In this document: piece after piece, positions 1-7,962 of the stretch
How the letters are laid out: every line of letters starts with the position of its first letter
Position numbering within the stretch: position 1 is the stretch's first letter
Source of the DNA: DAOTTW01 sp034437615
GTDB taxonomy: Bacteria > Chloroflexota > Anaerolineae > Aggregatilineales > Phototrophicaceae
Assembly: GCA_034437615.1 (NCBI GenBank)
Contig: DAOTTW010000427.1
Location: forward strand, 1 to 31,647
Direction of reading: 5' to 3'
Length of the DNA: 31,647 nucleotides
Position numbers and translations under genes: made by a program
Notes under the pieces: generated by a model
The model's input: the letters and a program-made list of their open reading frames with translations, nothing else
Database searches by the model: none
What the model was told of the DNA's origin: nothing

Positions 1-1086
1 GATGAGCAGCACAAGTGGCTGCTTGAAGCTATTGATAGCCGCAATCAAGCGCTCTGGTGCGGTTGCGATGCTATCGTTGACGTATAGCACATCATTCAGC
101 GTGCGCACGCTTTCCAGGCGGTGCGGCACAGGCTTAAAGCTGCGCACGGCGTCCGCGATGGTCTCCGGTGCAATGCCGGGGCGGTCAATCGCCAGGCCCA
201 ATGACCCCGCAATCGCGCAAGCGGCCAGCACATTGTAGACGTTATGCTCGCCAAGCAGCGGGATTTCATCGCGGCCTAGCAGCACATGCGGCACATAATC
301 AAAGCTGGCTGCACCGATCAACACAAGGCGCTCGCCTGCCATAAATGCGCCATTTGTGACCATCTGCCGCATACTGAACTCCACCAGTTCACCCTGTACG
401 TTATCTGAGAGGCGGCTGGCGTTGCTGTCGTCCATATTCAGGATCGTAATGCCACCGCGCTGATAACGCATGATGTTCGCTTTGGCAGCGATGTAGCGCT
501 CCATCGACTTATGGCGGTCCAGGTGATTCGGCGTGATATTCAAGATGGCGGCGATATGCGGGCTGCTCTCCATCAGTTCTAGCTGGAAGCTGGATAGCTC
601 CATCACGACGATGTGCTCTTTGTCGATGTCTTTCAGGTTATCCAGCAGCACATCACCCGTGTTGCCCCCGACCCAGGTCGTATAGCCCGCCTGCTTGATG
701 ATTTCACCCACAAGCAGCGTCGTGGTGGTCTTACCCGCGCTACCCGTAATGCCAATCACAGGCGCGGGGCAGCGCTCTAGGAAAAGCTGCGCGTCGTTGG
801 TCAGTGGAATTTCATTGCTGACGGCTTTTTGCAGCATGGGCAGGTCCAGCGGCACCCCCCCGGATACGCAGATCAGGTCGATGCCTTTCAGAGCGCTATT
901 CGGGTGGCGTCCGAGGATGAACTGTATGCCGGGATAATCGCTGCGGTTGAACTTTAGGTCCTGGGCGGTGCGGCTGTCGTTGACGACGACGGACGCGCCC
1001 ACTGTCGGCAGCCAACGCGCCAATGCGCGCCCCTGCCGACCAAAGCCGACAACCAGCACTTTTTTGTTATTTAACGAATCTGCCAT
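1..1086 (-). CDS. murD: UDP-N-acetylmuramoyl-L-alanine:D-glutamate ligase MurD (C-terminus cut by window edge)
   Basis: Cytoplasmic Mur ligase that adds D-glutamate to UDP-MurNAc-L-Ala using ATP, the second amino-acid step of peptidoglycan precursor synthesis. The first 362 codons are present and the frame runs off the left edge without a stop. The N-terminus has a Rossmann-like start (KKVLVVGFGRQGRALARW). A P-loop reading GITGSAGKTTTT follows, then the central Mur ligase segments VMELSSFQLE and NITPNHLDRH, and GEHNVYNVLAA toward the third domain. The SSFQLE and NHLDRH signatures point to MurD rather than MurC, E or F. The start is the ATG at 1086; no strong Shine-Dalgarno is seen. It lies 164 bases downstream of mraY on the same strand, the usual mraY-murD order. 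The P-loop has SA where many MurDs have TN, a mild variation. Confidence 0.93.
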   Translation of the reverse strand, partial: MADSLNNKKVLVVGFGRQGRALARWLPTVGASVVVNDSRTAQDLKFNRSDYPGIQFILGRHPNSALKGIDLICVSGGVPLDLPMLQKAVSNEIPLTNDAQLFLERCPAPVIGITGSAGKTTTTLLVGEIIKQAGYTTWVGGNTGDVLLDNLKDIDKEHIVVMELSSFQLELMESSPHIAAILNITPNHLDRHKSMERYIAAKANIMRYQRGGITILNMDDSNASRLSDNVQGELVEFSMRQMVTNGAFMAGERLVLIGAASFDYVPHVLLGRDEIPLLGEHNVYNVLAACAIAGSLGLAIDRPGIAPETIADAVRSFKPVPHRLESVRTLNDVLYVNDSIATAPERLIAAINSFKQPLVLLI

Positions 1087-1227
1087 CGTGCTCGGTCAGT
1101 AACTCTCACTCGGTAACATAAGGATGTTTGCGTCACATCAGGGAAACACATGTATCTCCCGACGTAATTTTGCCTGGTACAACGCGGCTGCGCTGCTGAT
1201 TAAATTGTTTCGCCTACAATAGCGACC

Positions 1228-1236
1228 ATTTTAGCA
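1228..1236 (-). promoter_or_regulatory. Possible extended -10 promoter element upstream of murD
   Basis: Read on the minus strand, TGCTAAAAT fits the extended -10 pattern TGnTAnAAT. It lies in the 164-base gap between mraY and murD, about 140 bases upstream of the murD start. No good -35 hexamer is visible 17 bases further up, which is compatible with extended -10 promoters but leaves the call weak. It would give murD its own transcript in addition to read-through from mraY. Confidence 0.25.
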
Positions 1237-1250
1237 GAGGGCAGGCAAAA

Positions 1251-2279
1251 TTACAGCAGGGCAAGCGCAACGCCGATCATCGCGCTCAGCAGCCCCACCA
1301 GCCAGAAGCGTTGTACGACCTGCGTTTCGCTCCAGCCACTCAGTTCAAAGTGATGATGAATGGGCGCACGCCGGAAGGGGCGGATGTCTTCACCGAGGTA
1401 GCGGCGGCTGAGCTTAGCCGAGGCGACCTGTAGAATCACGCTGAGCGTCTCGGTCACAGGCACAATTGCGATGATGGGCAGCAGCAGCCATTCACCCGTC
1501 ATCACCGCCACCGTGCCCAGCGTCGCCCCAAGCGCCAGCGACCCTGTATCGCCCATGAAAAGCTGCGCCGGGTGCGCGTTATACCACAGGAAGGCGAAGC
1601 ACGCGCCCACCATGATAAAACACAACTGCACCAGGAAAATTTGCCCTTGCAAGAAGGCGATCACGCCGTAGGCGGCAAAGGCGCTGGCCGTGATGATACC
1701 GGCTAGCCCATCCAGGCCATCCGTCAGGTTGAGCGCGTTCGACATGCCCACAATGACGAACGTCGTAATCAGCATAAAGACCAGCGGCGGCAAGGGCAGC
1801 ACACCCGACAACAGCGGCAGTTGCATGGCGTTGGCGAACTGAAAGCCACCGTTATACTGTGAGAGCACAAAAGCCGTCACGCCTGCGAGCAGCACTTGAC
1901 CGAAGAACTTCGCACGCGGCGAGAGACCCTCACCGAGCTTGCCACGTGACATCTGAATGCCTTCCCAATCATCGACCAGGCCCAGCAAGGCGAAGCCCAC
2001 CAGCACGAACAGCGGCAAGAGGATGCTGGCCCCTTGCCCCATCAGCATAATGTTAGAGATATTCAGCGCCAGCGTAATCAACAACACGGGCAGGATAATC
2101 ATGATGCCGCCCATTGTTGGCGTGCCGATCTTCTTCTCGTGCGTATCCAGCAGTTCGGCGCGTACCTGCTTGCCGATCTTCAGCCGCTTGAGAACCTCTA
2201 CGAATGGCCCGCCCCAGATCACGCCCAGCAAGAACGTCACCCCGCCGACGGTCAGCGCCAATGGCAATTGTGTGCCCAT
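1251..2279 (-). CDS. mraY: Phospho-N-acetylmuramoyl-pentapeptide transferase MraY
   Basis: Integral membrane enzyme that moves phospho-MurNAc-pentapeptide from UDP to undecaprenyl phosphate, making lipid I. The 342-residue protein is of typical length and consists of many hydrophobic helices. Family motifs are intact: TPTMGGI at about residues 53-59, LVDDWE near 101 with the paired aspartates, NLTDGLDGLAG at about 184-194, FMGDTGSLALG near 240 and the histidine cluster IHHHFE near 308. The ATG at 2279 has a GAGG Shine-Dalgarno about 9 bases upstream. The gene lies 79 bases downstream of the ftsI-like gene and upstream of murD on the same strand. In most bacteria murE and murF would sit between ftsI and mraY; they do not here. 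Confidence 0.97.
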   Translation of the reverse strand: MGTQLPLALTVGGVTFLLGVIWGGPFVEVLKRLKIGKQVRAELLDTHEKKIGTPTMGGIMIILPVLLITLALNISNIMLMGQGASILLPLFVLVGFALLGLVDDWEGIQMSRGKLGEGLSPRAKFFGQVLLAGVTAFVLSQYNGGFQFANAMQLPLLSGVLPLPPLVFMLITTFVIVGMSNALNLTDGLDGLAGIITASAFAAYGVIAFLQGQIFLVQLCFIMVGACFAFLWYNAHPAQLFMGDTGSLALGATLGTVAVMTGEWLLLPIIAIVPVTETLSVILQVASAKLSRRYLGEDIRPFRRAPIHHHFELSGWSETQVVQRFWLVGLLSAMIGVALALL

Positions 2280-2358
2280 GAAATGCGTCCTCTATTATGT
2301 GCTTTTCTACTCGGATACCTGGCAACATCCGATAAAAACAGTTCGTCCATATTTCGGC

Positions 2359-4119
2359 TCAGGCGTCGCCGCCCTGCGCTTGCAGGTTCAGCCGGATGGC
2401 ATCGGTTGGGATGTCCATCAGGATCACGAGCCGTTCTACCAGTTGCCGGAAGACAGGCGCGGCCACGATACCGCCCCAGTAATCATCGGGCCGATCCAGC
2501 TTAACCAGAATCGACACAACGGGGTCATCCGCAGGCAAAAAGCCCACAAACGTCGTGATGGTCGTGTTCGGCCCTTCCTGATAGCCCGTCGGCCCTGGTA
2601 TTTGCGCGGTGCCCGTCTTGCCTGCGATGCTGTAGCCCTCAAGCCGTGCCAGCGTCGCGCCCTCTTCCACAACGCGCACCATCATATCGGCCACCTGTCG
2701 GGCTGTCTCTGGTGATACGGCACGGCGCACATTCCGATCAGCCTCAAAGACCTCATCACCATCCACAATCTGACGCACCACACGCGGTTGATGCATCAGG
2801 CCCCTGTTGGCGATGGCAGAAATCGCGCTGATAAGTTGCATGGGCGTGGTCGAAACGCCTTGCCCGAAGCTATTGGTGGCCAGGTCGCTCTCGCTCCATT
2901 CTGGGTCGATGCCCTGCACCTTCAGCAACCCGGCGGATTCGTTGGGTAGGTCGATGCCGGTGCGCTGGCCGATGCCGAAAGCACGCACCATCTGATAAAA
3001 GTCGTCCGGCCCCATCTCCAGCGCGATTTCTGCTGCACCGACGTTGTAGGACTGCACCAGCACCTCGGTTGTATCCACGATGCCATGTGCGCCTCGGTCC
3101 CAGTTTTGAATCGTCACACCGCCCACATCCAGCGATCCCTGATCGTTATAGGTCCAGGCGCGGTCAATCGAGCCTTTTTCCAGCGCGGATGCAACTGTGA
3201 ACAGCTTAAAGACGGACCCCGGTTCATACACAGCACTGACCGCCGGATTATTGAGCAGGCGTTCCTGGGCTTCGATGAAGTTATTCGGGTCGAAGGTGGG
3301 GCGGCTGGCCAGCGCCAGCACATCGCCGTTGCGTGGGTCCATGATGATGATCGTGCCGCCCGTTGAACCTGTGTCCTCGATCGCGTTTTCTAGCGTGGTT
3401 TCGGCCAAAAATTGCAGATCGCGGTCAATGGTCAGCACGACATTCATGCCGCGCCGTTCTTCGGTGTCATCCACAGGCGGCGAAAACGGAATCGTGCTGA
3501 ATTCCTGGTCAATCACGCGGCCTGCTAGCTGATCGTTATAGCTGCTTTCGACGCCCATTGCACCCGTTTGGCCGCGTTCTGCATCGCCTTCAATCACAAA
3601 GCCGAGTGTTTGCGCCGCCAGCAAGCCCTGCGGATAAAAGCGGTTGGGGCGTGGCTCGATGGTAATAGCGATTGTATCCAGCACCTCATTATCGAGGATT
3701 TGCTGGCCCGCGCTGGCTGATACGGGGCTGGCAATCAGCACCCAGGGCGCGGTGTTATTCGCGATGCGGTTATAAATGGCGAATTCGTCCATGTTCAGGA
3801 TCGCACCGAGTTCGGTGGCCAGGGTACGCGGTTGTGCAACCAGATTCGGGCTGATGCCGATAGAATATTGGATCGTGTTGTAGGCGAGTAGGTGGCCGCT
3901 GCGGTCGTAGATCAAGCCACGTTCGGCGGGCAGGCGGCGCACCGAGTTCGTGTTGGCCGCGCCGCGGATGCGAAATTCGCGCTCGACATCCGGCGAGAAG
4001 AACTGATAACGCGCCAACGATGCAATCAGCACAATTGTCATGATAATCATCATGCCGACGATTACGGGCAGGCGGCGGTTGACCATCTCTTGTTGTGGGG
4101 ATAAATCGTGTGTCGCCAT
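2359..4119 (-). CDS. ftsI: Class B penicillin-binding protein / peptidoglycan transpeptidase (FtsI/PBP2-like)
   Basis: Cell-wall DD-transpeptidase that crosslinks peptide stems; by position it is the septal FtsI-type enzyme. The 586-residue protein has a short cytoplasmic N-terminus, one membrane anchor at about residues 19-37, a PBP dimerisation region (AERGLIYDRSGHLLAYN, about 65-81) and a C-terminal transpeptidase domain. All three penicillin-binding motifs are present: SVFK with nucleophile Ser302, SYN at 357-359 and KTG at 501-503 in GKTGTAQIPG. No PASTA repeats follow the domain. The ATG at 4119 lacks an obvious Shine-Dalgarno, and a palindromic repeat lies just upstream at 4135-4158. 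It follows the ftsL-like gene and precedes mraY, supporting the FtsI assignment over a rod-type PBP2. The exact subclass is inferred from context. Confidence 0.93.
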   Translation of the reverse strand: MATHDLSPQQEMVNRRLPVIVGMMIIMTIVLIASLARYQFFSPDVEREFRIRGAANTNSVRRLPAERGLIYDRSGHLLAYNTIQYSIGISPNLVAQPRTLATELGAILNMDEFAIYNRIANNTAPWVLIASPVSASAGQQILDNEVLDTIAITIEPRPNRFYPQGLLAAQTLGFVIEGDAERGQTGAMGVESSYNDQLAGRVIDQEFSTIPFSPPVDDTEERRGMNVVLTIDRDLQFLAETTLENAIEDTGSTGGTIIIMDPRNGDVLALASRPTFDPNNFIEAQERLLNNPAVSAVYEPGSVFKLFTVASALEKGSIDRAWTYNDQGSLDVGGVTIQNWDRGAHGIVDTTEVLVQSYNVGAAEIALEMGPDDFYQMVRAFGIGQRTGIDLPNESAGLLKVQGIDPEWSESDLATNSFGQGVSTTPMQLISAISAIANRGLMHQPRVVRQIVDGDEVFEADRNVRRAVSPETARQVADMMVRVVEEGATLARLEGYSIAGKTGTAQIPGPTGYQEGPNTTITTFVGFLPADDPVVSILVKLDRPDDYWGGIVAAPVFRQLVERLVILMDIPTDAIRLNLQAQGGDA

Positions 4120-4134
4120 GTTTAGGCCGCTTTC

Positions 4135-4158
4135 GGGAGGGTCGTGACCCTCCCCTAC
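4135..4158. repeat. Palindromic GTAGGG-type repeat, copy A
   Basis: A perfect 9-base inverted repeat (GGGAGGGTC at 4135-4143, GACCCTCCC at 4146-4154) is followed by CTAC on the plus strand. On the minus strand it therefore begins GTAGGGGAGGGTC. It sits in the 66-base gap between the ftsL-like gene and the ftsI-like gene. It resembles the palindromes at 19254-19310 and 27172-27199 in carrying a GTAGGG/CCCTAC end with a variable arm. In RNA it would form a strong hairpin in the ftsI leader. Confidence 0.6.
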
Positions 4159-4185
4159 AAGATCAATCGAAATGGATACAGTAGC

Positions 4186-4695
4186 CTAGTTCGTCTGCTG
4201 GCCAAAGGTCTCGAATTGGCGGCGCAGGTCGTCAAGCTGATTTTCCAGCCAGCCGCTAAAGGTCGCTTCATAGGGCGGTTGCATCGTACTTTCGTCAGCG
4301 ATGAGGCTATCCATGCGCTCAACCTGCGTCGTCTGCTCTAATGGGATGACGGTCTCGTTGCGGTTGGGATTATAGCCATTTACCACAATGTATTCGATGT
4401 CGGCGGCTGTCGCCTGGCGAAAACCCAGTTCTTCAGCGCGGCTCAGCAAGCGCGGCAACGTCTGCAAATTAGCGATTTCGGCACGCAATTGCTCGTTGGT
4501 GAATTCCAGACGGTCGCGCTGCTCCAGCAAATCCTCAATTTGGCGGTTGGTGGTCGCGTAGGATGCCACCTGTGATAGATAGATGCCACCGAAAATCAGC
4601 GTCAGGATTACGCCCAGGATCAGCAGCGTGGTGGCCTGCCGTTGGGCGTTCCATCCGGTTTGTTGTAGGGCGTGGCGCATCCAATTTTGAGACAT
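4186..4695 (-). CDS. FtsL/DivIC-like single-pass membrane protein with coiled coil
   Basis: Small bitopic protein, probably the FtsL-type divisome linker that helps recruit and activate the septal synthase. The 169 residues show a short cytoplasmic N-terminus, one hydrophobic helix at about residues 22-42, then a heptad-rich stretch at about 47-85 (NRQIEDLLEQRDRLEFTNEQ). After that comes the segment ending ELGFRQATAADIEYIVV, a pattern often seen after the coiled coil in FtsL/DivIC proteins. A charged C-terminal tail of about 60 residues follows. The ATG at 4695 has an AGAGG Shine-Dalgarno 6 bases upstream. Its place between rsmH and ftsI is the classic ftsL slot. Sequence conservation in this family is low, so the call rests on architecture and position. 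Confidence 0.75.
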   Translation of the reverse strand: MSQNWMRHALQQTGWNAQRQATTLLILGVILTLIFGGIYLSQVASYATTNRQIEDLLEQRDRLEFTNEQLRAEIANLQTLPRLLSRAEELGFRQATAADIEYIVVNGYNPNRNETVIPLEQTTQVERMDSLIADESTMQPPYEATFSGWLENQLDDLRRQFETFGQQTN

Positions 4696-4766
4696 GGTAA
4701 ACCTCTTAGCTTGTCAGCAGGTCAGCGTGTCCCTACAGCCTAGATTATCTCTTTGGTGTAGAACTA

Positions 4767-5717
4767 TCATAATTTTTCCACAATGCGTAACTTCGCGCTG
4801 CGGCTGCGCGGATTGCGTGCGATTTCGTCCTCAGTCGGCAGGATCGGTTTACGATTCACAAGCTGCACCTGTGCGGCCTTCTCACCAATAGAAGCCATCC
4901 CCGGCGGCGCTTCGAGAGCCGTGCTAGCGTGCTTAAAATGCTGCTTCACGAGGCGGTCTTCCAGGCTATGAAACGTAATCACCGCCAAGCGTCCGCCTGA
5001 TTTTAGCATATCAATAGCAACAGGTAGAACGGCTTCCAGCGTACCGAGTTCGTCATTGACCGCAATTCGCAACGCCTGAAAGACGCGAGTGGCCGGGTGG
5101 ATGCCTTTTGAGCCTCTTTTTTCTCTTTGCGGTGTGGCTTCGTCAATTAATGCGGCGAGTTGTCCGGTGGTGTTGATGGGGCGTTGCTGGGCGATGAACT
5201 TCGCAATGCGACGGCTGTGCTTTTCCTCGCCATAGCGATAAAAAATATTGGCCAGCGCTTTTTCCTCCCAGGTGTTGATGATTTCGGCGGCGGTTGGGGC
5301 ATCATCGTTCGTGGGATCAAAGCGCATATCGAGCGGCGCATCATAACGAAAGGCAAAGCCGCGCTCTGCTGTGTCAAATTGCATGGAGGATACGCCCAGG
5401 TCGAGTGCAATGCCGTCTATGCTGCCTGCTGGCCAACCGTGCGCGTTAGCGTGGGTTTGCATCTCGGCATAACTGGCGTGCGTGATGTGTGCCCGATCCG
5501 CATAATCCGATAAAGTAGCCCGAGCTATCGCGATAGCGTGCAGGTCCAGGTCAAAGGCCAGCACACGGGCGTTGCTGTGTTGCAGCAGGGCGCGGCTGTG
5601 CCCACCTGCGCCCAATGTGCCGTCAATCAAGCGCTGTATACGGCTTTTGCGCTCATCTGGCAGCAGTGCGGCGACGATTTCATCCTGCAAAACCGCTATA
5701 TGAGGTGTCTCTGTCAT
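4767..5717 (-). CDS. rsmH: 16S rRNA (cytosine(1402)-N(4))-methyltransferase RsmH
   Basis: SAM-dependent methyltransferase (MraW) that methylates N4 of C1402 in the ribosomal P site. From the ATG at 5717 the protein is 316 residues. SAM-binding motif I is DGTLGAGGHSRALL at about 32-45. LDLGVSSMQFDTAERGF, HPATRVFQALRIAVNDELG and ITFHSLEDRLVKQHF follow, all RsmH signatures, and the C-terminus NPRSRSAKLR is also typical. A longer frame opens at 5786, but that would overlap prmA by 38 bases and add a 23-residue tail unlike the family. The start at MTETPHIAVLQDEIVAAL matches normal RsmH N-termini. The gene begins the division/cell-wall block; mraZ, its common upstream partner, is replaced by prmA. 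Confidence 0.95.
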   Translation of the reverse strand: MTETPHIAVLQDEIVAALLPDERKSRIQRLIDGTLGAGGHSRALLQHSNARVLAFDLDLHAIAIARATLSDYADRAHITHASYAEMQTHANAHGWPAGSIDGIALDLGVSSMQFDTAERGFAFRYDAPLDMRFDPTNDDAPTAAEIINTWEEKALANIFYRYGEEKHSRRIAKFIAQQRPINTTGQLAALIDEATPQREKRGSKGIHPATRVFQALRIAVNDELGTLEAVLPVAIDMLKSGGRLAVITFHSLEDRLVKQHFKHASTALEAPPGMASIGEKAAQVQLVNRKPILPTEDEIARNPRSRSAKLRIVEKL

Positions 5718-5748
5718 GGGCTGTAAATCATGGCGGTTTGCTTTGTGG

Positions 5749-6681
5749 TCAGGCTTCGCGTAGGGCTTCGATGCACACCCAGTCACCCTGCTGATGGCGC
5801 TCGGTGGCGATTAGACCGGTCTGGCGCAGCGCAGCCTCTACAGCGTCAACTTGTTCTGCGATGATGCCGCTAAAGATAGCGCGTCCACCGGGGCGAACGG
5901 TCTGGCCAAGCCCCTGCGCACACATGCCAATAATCACCCGCGCCAAGATGTTCACCACGATCAGATCAAAGCGGCGTGATGAATGCAGGACGTTTTCCAG
6001 GCTACCCGTCTGCGCGGTGATTTTGTCTGCGGTGTGGTTTTGGGCGGCGTTCTCCTGCGTCGTCTGTACAGCAATGCTGTCAATATCCAGCGCGAGAATG
6101 TGTGCCGCGCCGAGTTTGGCTGCCAGAATGCTCAGCACACCGCTACCACAGCCCAAATCCAGCACTTGAATACCGTGTGTGATGCGCCGCTCTAATGCTT
6201 CCATGCATAGCTGTGTGGTGGGGTGCGTGCCCGTGCCGAAGGCCATGCCGGGGTCCAGGCTGATAACGATGTCGTCCGGTTCCGGTTGCACGTCCAGCCA
6301 TTGCGGATGAATCAGCAGGCGTTGGCCGAGCCGCACAGGGTGATAATGCGCTTTCCAGGCGTTCGCCCAGTCTGCTTCGTCCACCACGCCGAAAATCGGC
6401 TCTGGCATGGGGTACAGCATGTTCATGTAGCGCAACGCTTGCCTGATGCCCTCGCGGGTTTGCGCCGTGCTTTCATCATCCTCATGCAGGAAGTAACCGC
6501 GCACAATCAGCGTTTCGGGCGCGGGGACCTGCCCTTCATCCCATTTATCCGGCTCGATGTCCGCTTGTTCGACGGCCACACCCTGATAACACCAGCGCTG
6601 CAATTCTTGCGCGACAGCTTCGGCGGCTTCGCCATCCAGCGTCAGTGAGACTTCAATCCAAGTCGTTGTTTTATTCGCCAC
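5749..6681 (-). CDS. prmA: Ribosomal protein L11 methyltransferase PrmA
   Basis: SAM-dependent methyltransferase that trimethylates ribosomal protein L11. The 310-residue protein has the usual two-part layout. The N-terminal substrate-recognition domain spans about 1-100 (TWIEVSLTLDGEAAEAVAQE). The catalytic domain contains the PrmA signature GMAFGTGTHPTTQ at 145-157 and SAM motif LDLGCGSG at 174-181, followed by DLIVVNILARVI. The frame starts with GTG at 6681, inside the last codons of dnaJ (11-base overlap), so translation is probably coupled to dnaJ; no clear Shine-Dalgarno is visible. The dnaJ-prmA pairing is the same as in the Bacillus dnaK operon. Confidence 0.93.
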   Translation of the reverse strand: MANKTTTWIEVSLTLDGEAAEAVAQELQRWCYQGVAVEQADIEPDKWDEGQVPAPETLIVRGYFLHEDDESTAQTREGIRQALRYMNMLYPMPEPIFGVVDEADWANAWKAHYHPVRLGQRLLIHPQWLDVQPEPDDIVISLDPGMAFGTGTHPTTQLCMEALERRITHGIQVLDLGCGSGVLSILAAKLGAAHILALDIDSIAVQTTQENAAQNHTADKITAQTGSLENVLHSSRRFDLIVVNILARVIIGMCAQGLGQTVRPGGRAIFSGIIAEQVDAVEAALRQTGLIATERHQQGDWVCIEALREA

Positions 6682-7813
6682 CGAAGAAATCCATCACCCG
6701 ATCAAAAAAGCCGCGCCCGTTGCTCTGTGGGTGCACTTCCTTGCCGAAGGTGTTGGCCAGCTTCTCGAAGAGTTCGCGCTGTTCTTCGGTCAGCTTAGAG
6801 GGCACTTCGACGCTGACGTACACCATTTGGTCGCCGCGTCCGGCGCTGGTACCGTCCGTGCGCAATTTCGGCACGCCCTTGCCGCGCAATCTGAACACCT
6901 TGCCCGTCTGCGTGCCCGGTGGGATGACCACATCAACCTCGCCGTCAATCGTCGGCACCTGGACCTTATCGCCCAGCGTGGCCTGTGCCACATTCAAGCT
7001 GACATCCAGAATAATGTCGCTATCGCGGCGCTTGAAATACTCGTGCTCTTTCACGTGGATGACAACGAACAGATCGCCATCCCGTGCACCGGGTTCGCCC
7101 GCATCGCCTTCACCGCGTAGCTGCATCCGCAGGCCATCATGCACACCTGCTGGCACCTTCACGCTGAGTGTGGCTTTACGGCGGCGGCGGCCACTGCCAT
7201 CGCAGTTGGTGCAGGGGTCGTCTATAATCGTGCCCTTGCCACCGCAGCGTGGGCAAGCGCTTGCGCGTACCACCGTACCGATAAATGATTGCTGCACGCG
7301 CCGGATCTCACCAGAGCCGTTGCATTCCGGGCAGGTGACGGGCCTGGAGCCTTCACGCGCACCGGAGCCATCGCACACATCGCAGATTTCCAGCCGGAAG
7401 AACTCGATCTCTTTTTCCGCGCCGAAGGCTGCCTCCTCAAAGGAGATGGTCACGTCATGGCGGATGTCACCACCGCGCCGGGGGCCGCGTTGGGTCGCGC
7501 CAGAGCGCCCCATATTGTTGAAGAACGTCTCGAAGATTTCCTCGAAGCCGCCGAAGCCGCTCGCGCCGTAGCCACCCGCGCCGGCTGCGCCACCCTGTAC
7601 ACCTGCATGGCCGAAGCGGTCATAGCGGGCACGCTTCTCGTCGTCGGATAGCACCTCGTAGGCTTCGTTAATCTCTTTGAAGCGCGTTTCAGCCCCTTCT
7701 TCTCTGTTGATGTCCGGGTGATATTCGCGTGCTAAGCTCCGAAAGGCTTTCTTGATTTCGTCCTTGCTTGCACCGCGCTGGATGCCTAGCACTTCATAGT
7801 AATCTCTTGGCAT
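6671..7813 (-). CDS. dnaJ: Chaperone DnaJ (Hsp40, type I)
   Basis: Co-chaperone that delivers substrates to DnaK and stimulates its ATPase. At 380 residues it has the full type I layout. The J domain covers about 1-70 with the HPD motif at 32-34. A Gly/Phe-rich linker follows at about 70-110. Four zinc-binding CxxCxGxG repeats lie at about 143-207 (CDVCDGSG, CPECNGSG, CPRCGGKG, CTNCDGSG), then the C-terminal beta-rich substrate domain. All eight zinc cysteines are present. It is 149 bases downstream of dnaK and overlaps prmA by 11 bases. Confidence 0.97.
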   Translation of the reverse strand: MPRDYYEVLGIQRGASKDEIKKAFRSLAREYHPDINREEGAETRFKEINEAYEVLSDDEKRARYDRFGHAGVQGGAAGAGGYGASGFGGFEEIFETFFNNMGRSGATQRGPRRGGDIRHDVTISFEEAAFGAEKEIEFFRLEICDVCDGSGAREGSRPVTCPECNGSGEIRRVQQSFIGTVVRASACPRCGGKGTIIDDPCTNCDGSGRRRRKATLSVKVPAGVHDGLRMQLRGEGDAGEPGARDGDLFVVIHVKEHEYFKRRDSDIILDVSLNVAQATLGDKVQVPTIDGEVDVVIPPGTQTGKVFRLRGKGVPKLRTDGTSAGRGDQMVYVSVEVPSKLTEEQRELFEKLANTFGKEVHPQSNGRGFFDRVMDFFGGE

Positions 7814-7901
7814 GGTAGAAGCCTATTGATCTCGCGTTATGCTCTGACTGTGGTTGGCGTGTGCAGTGAAAGATCTATTGCGATATTGCTTGGCGCATAG
7901 A

Positions 7902-7920
7902 GGGCGCATCACCTGCGCCC
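7902..7920. other. Hairpin in the dnaK-dnaJ gap
   Basis: GGGCGCA (7902-7908) and TGCGCCC (7914-7920) form a perfect 7-base stem with a 5-base loop, in the 149-base gap between the dnaK stop and the dnaJ start. There is no T-run on either strand next to it, so it is not a textbook terminator. In co-transcribed chaperone operons such hairpins can partly terminate or protect the upstream message; that role here is inference. Confidence 0.4.
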
Positions 7921-7962
7921 CCGTCAGTCATCAATTATGCCGTGTTTGTGCCGGAATTGTCT

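Noticed and set aside
1957..2715. A 252-codon open frame on the plus strand over mraY and the ftsI-like gene
   Set aside because: It spans two well-supported genes in antisense and has no recognisable fold or start signal.
6645..7571. A 308-codon open frame on the plus strand opposite dnaJ
   Set aside because: Ser/Pro/Arg-rich shadow of dnaJ codons on the opposite strand, without a ribosome-binding site or family features.
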